A stretch of 64,000 nucleotides of DNA from Semisulcospira habei (Eukaryota; Mollusca; Gastropoda; Semisulcospiridae). The notes below the pieces were generated by a model. The model worked only from the letters and a program-made list of their open reading frames with translations, ran no database searches and was not told the DNA's origin. This document shows positions 57,640 to 64,000 of this stretch, in pieces. The position numbers were made by a program, and so were the translations under genes. The stretch is taken from assembly GCA_036245525.1 (NCBI GenBank), contig BTPG01000003.1:214968449-215032448 (forward strand), in the 5' to 3' direction. Position 1 is the stretch's first letter, and the number at the start of each line of letters is the position of its first letter.

Positions 57640-58075
57640 GTTGTTGATGTAGTTGTTGTTATCGTCGTCGTCGTTACAGTGGCGTTCGTTGGCGGATGGG
57701 GGCGGGGGTGGGGGTGGGGGTGGGGGGTCATCAGTGTGTGACAGTCCGACCTCGCAGAAATATCTAACAACTCAATACTTCAGCTACTCTTATTGTCGCG
57801 GCTCGATTTGGAAACGAAGCTGGAAATATATATTTAAAAACCATATATTTCCAGCTTAATGCAGTGAAAAGACGATTTGACGTGTCATACACTGTTTATT
57901 TCTTTTTAACCCGTACAGTGCAGGGCCAGGATCGGGGGTGGGGGTTAGGGTGGGGGTGGGGGTGGGGGTATTCTAAGACTTCCGGAACAGCCCTCGAAAC
58001 CCAAATTGTTTAAAATGCTTTAAACAAAAGTCCCTTGGGGTGAGTGGAACCCCAAACGCATCCGATTTTTCGGCG
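57640..58075. other. Intron-like, G-rich low complexity, no gene
   Basis: (GGGGGT)n-like runs occur at about 57695-57728 and 57925-57970. A short hairpin 'agctggaaatatat'/'atatatttccagct' lies near 57818-57857. Confidence 0.6.
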
Positions 58076-58078
58076 AGG

Positions 58079-58094
58079 TTTCACACACACACAC

Positions 58095-58157
<63 letters not shown>

Positions 58158-58203
58158 CACACACACTCACACACTCTCTCTCTCACACACATACACACAC
58201 ACT

Positions 58204-58234
<31 letters not shown>

Positions 58235-58299
58235 GCACGCGCGCGCACACACACATAGACACACATAAACACAGACACACACACAGACACACACACACA

Positions 58300-58358
<59 letters not shown>
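58079..58358. repeat. (CA)n microsatellite with interruptions
   Basis: Several (CA)n blocks are separated by CTCTCT and GCGC interruptions. Cys/Val or Thr/His open frames are artefacts. Confidence 0.95.
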
Positions 58359-58361
<3 letters not shown>

Positions 58362-58609
58362 ACCCTTCTCCCCTTCCCTCCCCCCAACCCAGTTATTTGA
58401 TATTTTGGCGAGTGGCGAGAGTGTTGACACACACACAGGCTATCTCCCACCCTCCCCCTGCCCCTTCCTTGTTAAATATTTCGTCCGCTACAAGAATTTC
58501 TAGCGTCGAGGCCTTTTGTGTCAGATTGAAGGTCCCAAACAAAAAGTTGACCCCCCTCCCCACCCCCCGCTCGAGGTAATTAATCCGCCTTGCAGTGCTA
58601 GCTGACGCA

Positions 58610-58890
58610 GATTGTGGTTTTAAGTCCCTTTTATTTATAGAAGAGACTTTTCAAGACGGGTCGCGGTGGGGCGAATTTAATAGTATGTCATTGATGTCAA
58701 AGGCGGGCAGGCTAAACCTTTAACAATTGAAGTAACAAGATAAAAATTACGTCATGTCTAGTTACGCTAACCTCGCTACTGAACGTACATGAGTTGTGCG
58801 TATGTATGTATGTGTGTGTGCATATAAGCAAGACAATCTCCGATATTTCTGTACACACAAGCTTGAAACTTGGCGAAATACTTTCTTTAG
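58610..58890 (-). repeat. Dispersed repeat, inverted relative to 31.1 kb
   Basis: Reverse-complement match in order to 31112-31490: 'cttttatttatagaagagac', 'aataaaaattacgtcatgtc'-like, 'gttacgctaacctcgctac', (TG/TATG)n, then 'cttggcgaaatac'. The microsatellite part is much shorter here. Confidence 0.7.
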
Positions 58891-59239
58891 TGGGTGGCTA
58901 AGAGAGCCTCCGATCATATTGTAATTGAAAGTCTCATTGAAGACATAAACAAGCGTTTATGGGAAGTCGGTTGACCCAGATTAGAGTCCGTAATTTTTGT
59001 CATAGTTACTTGAACTGTTGGATATTGCTAGTATGGAGAAATACATTGGATGAATTCGTTAGCCAGTTTTGTATCCTTTAAACTTCTTAAGTAAAAATTA
59101 ATTCTAAAAAAAAAAAAAAAAATAAAAAAAACTTTACTTCTAGAGAAAGTCGGACAGTGGCGGTGACGTAAAAGAGGCAACTCCGTCACCACGGAGACAC
59201 TCACATAATAATCTAAATATGACGTCCTTTTTGTCTCTC
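58891..59239. other. No gene seen
   Basis: AT-rich sequence with an oligo(A) run near 59105-59131. No supported feature. Confidence 0.5.
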
Positions 59240-59242
59240 GCG

Positions 59243-59306
<64 letters not shown>

Positions 59307-59320
59307 TCTCTCTCTCTCTC
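59240..59320. repeat. (TC)n microsatellite
   Basis: (TC)n with single interruptions. Confidence 0.95.
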
Positions 59321-59393
59321 CAGGGCTTGGAGCGTGAAAAATGGCACATGTGCTAACTGCTTCTTCCGTTCAGAAATAAAGTTTCATTTCATT

Positions 59394-59397
<4 letters not shown>
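59321..59397 (+). mobile_element. Retroelement 3' tail with polyadenylation signal
   Basis: A short unit lies between two (TC)n runs: 'gagcgtgaaaaatggcacat', then 'cagaaataaagtttcatttc' and a TTTCA-type tail. It looks like the last bases of a LINE or SINE; the element body is absent. Confidence 0.45.
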
Positions 59398-59613
<216 letters not shown>

Positions 59614-60374
59614 CTCCTCCAGCCGCCGGCGGGGTAAGACGTGTAGTCTTAGCTCCGTCGTGCAGCCAACCGTGACGCTTTGGATTGCTTGATATACTGT
59701 GTACTATGTGTTTTTCTATGTAAGCTGTGGACTTTCTTATACTTTTTAAACATTATTCCAGTGGACGTGCATACTAACTATCATCACACGGATATCCTAA
59801 TGCTTGTGTTGTGAGTGTGAGAAGTGTGCAGGACAAAGCACACTATTTTCCCCGGATGATATCATATTGTGTACGTGTGATGCGAGTTGTGCCCAGACTG
59901 AAGCCAGTCTTTGTCCTTCGTGCAAGGTAAATCCGATCATACGAACTATCACTTTACGATATTCTTCTCGTAATTTTGAACGCATCGTCATCCACTTTGT
60001 TTTCTGGAACTCATTGAGTATAGTAGAACTTACGCCTGCCATTGTCTATATTTTTCGTTCAATTATATATTTCATCCCTTGCACTGTCAGTAACTGTGAG
60101 GAGTTAGACTGTGACTAGAGCAGTCTATTGCTGAACTTCAGATCTATGCAGCCAATGTTTGCTTTTCGGCTTACTGACTCTGTGACACGATGCTGTATCG
60201 TCTCCACCACCCCACCAGACTCCACTCCTGTCAGCCCTGCAGACACGCTGGCACTTCCTGAGGGGTGTCACAATGTTTGCTGATCCCACCACCCTCCACA
60301 CCTAACCCTGTTTCTAACTCTCTAAAGTTGGCGCTGAGTGCCCGGTTACAACATACCACAAAATCCGAGTCGCG

Positions 60375-63167
60375 ATGGCATCTTCATCCCTCTCTCTAAG
60401 TGTCGTGACGCAAGACCCCCTCGCCAGCCCCACCAATCCCTTTAAGAGAGATAACCCGGTGCTGAAGGATACTGCGTGCGGCCAGCAAACGCGTTTCTAC
60501 AGCAACGGCCCCAATGGCGTCATCACCCTCAAGCGCTGGCGAACTGCCCTCTACCACCGCTACGTCAACCTGCTCCAGGCAAGAGGCGGTTACACTGTAG
60601 TCTGGAGGGACACAGACGCCAGAAATGAACCTGTAGAGTGTGGTGACTCCTACCTGGATTGTTCCAATCCTGACATTCCCAATGACTTGGGAAAAACATT
60701 CATACAAATCAGGGGGAGAGCAAAACCAAAAATCACCATCACCCTCTACTTCCACGTGCATCGCAAGACTGGCGGCACCTGTCTCATTCAGGGACACAAC
60801 AAGGACACGTGGGTCCTAAGCGAATATGACTCTTTGTGTACATTCGTACAACAGCTGAAAGACGGCTGCGCAGACCCTGCTGACAATGTCCCTGTTGACA
60901 TGCCGCGTGACCAGTCATGCGATCCCACCATCTCCCCGATAGTATCATTCCCAGACACCCCTCCTCGGGCAATTTTGGACTCATCCCTCACCTTAATCGG
61001 ATTGGAGGCTGACGACTCTACCTCCCTATCGCCGATTGTTCAATCCTGTAACCCTCGGAACAGCTCCGCTAATCTTGTCCCCGAGCCTCTGACCGTGACC
61101 ACCGTCAGCGCTGTGAGTGACATGACCAGTGACGGTCCGCCTACCCCGCCCTCCATCCCACACCCCTCCTCCAGCGGGCCACATCTACGGGATGATCTCC
61201 ACTCCACCCTTTCTGATCACGCTGATGTTCCTGCCAGTCAGTCCCTTGCCACTACCCCCTCCACACCCGAACCTGCCCCCTTCACACCAAGTCCTGTCCG
61301 CCATATTGTTACCCAAGTGGCGTCTACGGGTGACGTCACCACCGAGGACTTGACCTCGCCCGGGTTACCCGTCTCGTGCACTCAGGTGGATTCTGATTAT
61401 AGCGAGCTGGTGGTGTCCGATGTCCGAGACGAAAAGCCGCTTATCATCCTAAAGCTCCAGACCCAACTCTGCAACAGCCAGGCCGCCGTCGAGGCTCTCC
61501 ATCAAGAGTTGTGTCAGCTGAGAACTGTCACTATGCTAAATATTAAGCAGATTTACAGTAAGGTGTGCGAGTCCGCGGTGAAGATGGCAAATGACCTCCG
61601 GATGTTAGAGTCTTGTATGTGTGGCAAGATATCCCAATTACATGATCAAATGACCAACATGGCAGAATTTCACTGTCTCGTCGACGACACTCTGCAAAGA
61701 CTGAACTCTGAACAAGGGCTACCTGTTACCTCTGGCCAAACCACCCAACTACTAGTGTCAACAACGCCTGGATACTCTATGCCCGTAAACAGTGATGCAA
61801 TCACTAGTATGAAGTCTGTGTCCACTACAGCTGGTGATGTGATCCCAGTAAGGATTACCGTTCCTAAGAACAACCCTCCGAGTAGCCAGAAAGAACAAGC
61901 CCCAGGGAGTGCGGAAATTACGGTCAACGTTGCCTCCCCTATCGCAGACAACCACCGTGAGGGGAGCGGGCCGTCTCAGCCTGGCCAGCGGCAAGGGGGC
62001 GGAAATCGGATTGCCGGGAGCCAGCAGCAGCGCAAGGACTTTCTTCCGTGCGAGCGGGTCTTTGATCACAACGAAGAGGTAGACACAACCACGCTCGTCA
62101 TCGGGGACTCCGTCGTGCGAAACTTCAAGGGAGAGAAGATGACCATGTACCAGGGCGAAAAGGTACAGGTCATCTCAATATCCGGCCTGCAAATCTCCCA
62201 CTTGACTGACTGGCTCAAGCAGCAGCCGCAGTCACCCCGCGTCCAACTGGTCACCTTCCACGTAGGGGTGAACGATTGCAAGACGCATGAAATTACCAGT
62301 CAGCAGTGGGAGAGACTGGTCACTTCTTGCAAAGGCGTGTTCCCCAAAGCAAGCATCCAGGCCTCATCCATCTTGCCTGCTGCCCAGGGGAAAAACTCTC
62401 GCCTTAACCAACGTATTTCCCCCTCCAACGCAAATCTGTGCCACGTGGCAAAGAAGATGCGCGCTATCTTTGTTAACAATGCGGACGTGTTCCTAGCCCC
62501 AAGCGGTCTTCCCCGGAAGGCGCTGTACCGTGTGGACAACAAAGGCCGACTTGACCCCATTCATCCATCCTACGTGGGAACCCGGAGGCTTGCCGGCAAT
62601 ATCAAGTACGGTGGTCCAGCTGTCAACCAGGCTGATGCAATTACTCACCAGCACAGAAGCTCTCAGGCGACCACTAAGACGAAACTCTACTCAGAGGCCT
62701 TAGCTGGTGGTAGCTTGAATGTACAGAGTGGCACTTCCACTACTGACACTATTGTATCCGGTTCTGCTGGTCCCACATCACCAGTACAACTACCTCTACG
62801 CCAGGAGCCTCAACCACAGGACCATGAACAACTTCAACAGCAGGAGCAGCTGCAGCTACAACAGGCGCAGCAACAACATTTACAACATGAGCAGCAACAT
62901 CTACAACAGATGCCCTTCATGCCGGTTCCTGACTGGCAGCAACTTCAGTACCATCATCTGCTGCAAATACATACCAACTCTTCAACTGCAGCACCCTGGC
63001 AACAACCACAGTACCCGGATGGTTGCCATGGTGTGTGGTCGAATCATCGCCCACCAACCAGTGTATCTGCTTATCCGGTTAATAGTCTGCCACCGTACCA
63101 CCAGTTATGCCAGGTGCCCACAGCGAATGGTGCCAATGGATACGTCAGCTACTTACGCGGTTGGTAA
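60375..63167 (+). CDS. LINE ORF1 protein, 930 aa, with SGNH-esterase-type domain
   Basis: The ATG at 60375 ('gcgatggc') opens an uninterrupted frame. Residues about 40-160 form a basic, beta-rich domain ('PKITITLYFHVHRKTGGT'). Residues about 165-355 are Ser/Thr/Pro-rich and presumably disordered, and about 360-445 are helical and possibly coiled-coil. Residues about 570-740 look like an SGNH/GDSL hydrolase: 'LVIGDSVVRNF' (Ser block), 'FHVGVNDCK' (Gly-x-Asn-Asp block) and 'DPIHPS' (Asp/His block). Esterase-bearing ORF1 proteins are known in CR1/L2-type LINEs. The end (about 812-860) is Gln-rich. All three catalytic blocks are present, so the esterase could be active; RNA binding is inferred. 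Confidence 0.75.
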   Translation: MASSSLSLSVVTQDPLASPTNPFKRDNPVLKDTACGQQTRFYSNGPNGVITLKRWRTALYHRYVNLLQARGGYTVVWRDTDARNEPVECGDSYLDCSNPDIPNDLGKTFIQIRGRAKPKITITLYFHVHRKTGGTCLIQGHNKDTWVLSEYDSLCTFVQQLKDGCADPADNVPVDMPRDQSCDPTISPIVSFPDTPPRAILDSSLTLIGLEADDSTSLSPIVQSCNPRNSSANLVPEPLTVTTVSAVSDMTSDGPPTPPSIPHPSSSGPHLRDDLHSTLSDHADVPASQSLATTPSTPEPAPFTPSPVRHIVTQVASTGDVTTEDLTSPGLPVSCTQVDSDYSELVVSDVRDEKPLIILKLQTQLCNSQAAVEALHQELCQLRTVTMLNIKQIYSKVCESAVKMANDLRMLESCMCGKISQLHDQMTNMAEFHCLVDDTLQRLNSEQGLPVTSGQTTQLLVSTTPGYSMPVNSDAITSMKSVSTTAGDVIPVRITVPKNNPPSSQKEQAPGSAEITVNVASPIADNHREGSGPSQPGQRQGGGNRIAGSQQQRKDFLPCERVFDHNEEVDTTTLVIGDSVVRNFKGEKMTMYQGEKVQVISISGLQISHLTDWLKQQPQSPRVQLVTFHVGVNDCKTHEITSQQWERLVTSCKGVFPKASIQASSILPAAQGKNSRLNQRISPSNANLCHVAKKMRAIFVNNADVFLAPSGLPRKALYRVDNKGRLDPIHPSYVGTRRLAGNIKYGGPAVNQADAITHQHRSSQATTKTKLYSEALAGGSLNVQSGTSTTDTIVSGSAGPTSPVQLPLRQEPQPQDHEQLQQQEQLQLQQAQQQHLQHEQQHLQQMPFMPVPDWQQLQYHHLLQIHTNSSTAAPWQQPQYPDGCHGVWSNHRPPTSVSAYPVNSLPPYHQLCQVPTANGANGYVSYLRGW

Positions 63168-63675
63168 TTCAGTGTCGTGTGATCAGTGATCCTTCACCAT
63201 TGTGCTTCGCAGATTTCACTGTGGGTGTGTGAGGCAGTTCATTATTACGTCAGTGTTACGTGTGCTTCTTTATATACGGTTCTTCTGCGTTCGCTTGTGA
63301 TTTATTCCAAAGCAGTGATTGACTGTGTGCCTCAACTTCTGTGATTTTCTCGCCTGGTTTGATTACCAAAGCTCCGCTAAGTTTTCATTGTTACAGTACG
63401 GTTTCAAGTGTTCAGCCTACGATACTTCACATCGCAGGCTACACTATTTGTTCATTTATTTAGACAGCTTGCGCAGCATTAATACGTGGATACACTATTA
63501 ATCAAAAGCGATCTTCATTTGATAACGCTGTGTTGGACACCATTTGTGACGTTTTGATACGAGGTGCTATAACTTCAGCCTCGCTTTACTGCATTGAAAC
63601 TTTATTCCCTATTCCCTCTGTTTATATATTTTTTTGTATTGTGTTGCACTTCATTTGGGAGAGTTAAAATTCAAC

Positions 63676-64000
63676 ATGACCCATAATGCTCAGACACACG
63701 GAAGCCTTCAAACTGGTCACTTGAACATCTACCATCTTTTTAACAAGGTGGCCGATTTGAATGTTTTTCTAAACTCGTTTGAACCATTCCACCTGTTTGG
63801 TCTTAGTGAGACGCGACTTAACTCGGACATAAGCGATGAAGCCGTTCACATACCTAACTTTATCATCACTCGACGTGACCCTCGTGTACTTGGTCAGACT
63901 GGGCTTGCCGTTTACATCCATAACTCAGTCCAACATTTAGTAAAAAGGCGTGAGGATATAGAAACTCCGGAAGTTGAGTGCATTTGGTTGGAATTTAGGG
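63676..64000 (+). CDS. LINE ORF2 start: apurinic-type endonuclease, partial
   Basis: The ATG at 63676 opens a frame of 108 codons that continues past the window. It shows 'GHLNIYHLFNKV' (the N-block, usually GHLNI/ALNARS), 'LFGLSETRLNSDI' (the catalytic Glu in S-E-T-R-L) and 'RRDP...GGLAVYI'-like text ('GQTGLAVYIHN'). This is the beginning of a CR1-type EEP endonuclease. Reverse transcriptase should follow outside the window. Confidence 0.8.
   Translation, partial: MTHNAQTHGSLQTGHLNIYHLFNKVADLNVFLNSFEPFHLFGLSETRLNSDISDEAVHIPNFIITRRDPRVLGQTGLAVYIHNSVQHLVKRREDIETPEVECIWLEFR

Larger units (their letters stand above)
59640..64000 (+). mobile_element. CR1-like LINE with two open reading frames, cut by the window end
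   Basis: It consists of a 5' region (59640-60374), ORF1 (60375-63167), a 508-base inter-ORF region and the start of ORF2 (63676 onward). Both frames are open as far as visible. This is the only plus-strand LINE in the window with its 5' part preserved. The exact 5' end is not defined. Confidence 0.75.

Overview
The window looks like nuclear DNA of a marine mollusc, most likely a gastropod. The support is long (CA)n, (TC)n and (TG)n microsatellites, CR1-, RTE- and Ty3/gypsy-type retroelements, minisatellites, split EGF and C-type lectin exons with GT-AG borders, and an endogenous double-stranded DNA virus-like element. The taxon is inferred from style, not from a marker gene. Most of the 64 kb is mobile or tandemly repeated DNA, and only a few short host exons are visible.

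Layout. 0.6-10.0 kb: a decayed polinton/PLV-like (Maverick-related) viral element. It has capsid-type genes, a packaging ATPase, the front part of a PolB-type protein and several unrecognised small genes. Most genes are frameshifted, one is split by a LINE and one by an inversion. Many of its start codons directly follow an AATAAAA-like motif. 10.0-12.6 kb: LINE remains and microsatellites. 14.0-20.4 kb: an LTR-like unit with 5-bp target-site duplications, carrying an RTE-like LINE on the minus strand. 20.4-23.5 kb: duplicated non-coding segments and microsatellites. 23.5-26.0 kb: a nearly full CR1 LINE (minus). 26-32.3 kb: low-coding sequence with a 100-bp tandem repeat, a LINE tail and diverged repeats.

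32.66-33.88 kb: three host exons (plus strand), two for the end of a C-type lectin domain and one for an EGF domain. Another EGF exon lies at 57.52 kb in the same splice phase, so 33.9-57.5 kb may be one large intron. That interval holds a Ty3/gypsy element (34.1-43.0 kb, minus) whose integrase lies upstream of the reverse transcriptase. A solo LTR of another family is inserted in its RNase H, and that LTR in turn carries a CR1 and an RTE copy. Then comes a LINE RNase H fragment whose end has expanded into two minisatellites (43.8-46.1 kb). A 115-bp satellite follows (46.1-56.5 kb), interrupted by a duplicated spacer and by a second copy of the same solo LTR.

59.6-64 kb: a CR1-like LINE (plus) with an open 930-aa ORF1 containing an SGNH-esterase-type domain and an ORF2 endonuclease open to the window edge.

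The parts most worth following are the viral element with its start motif, the nested retroelement stack with readable insertion order, and the tandem arrays that grew out of a LINE reading frame.
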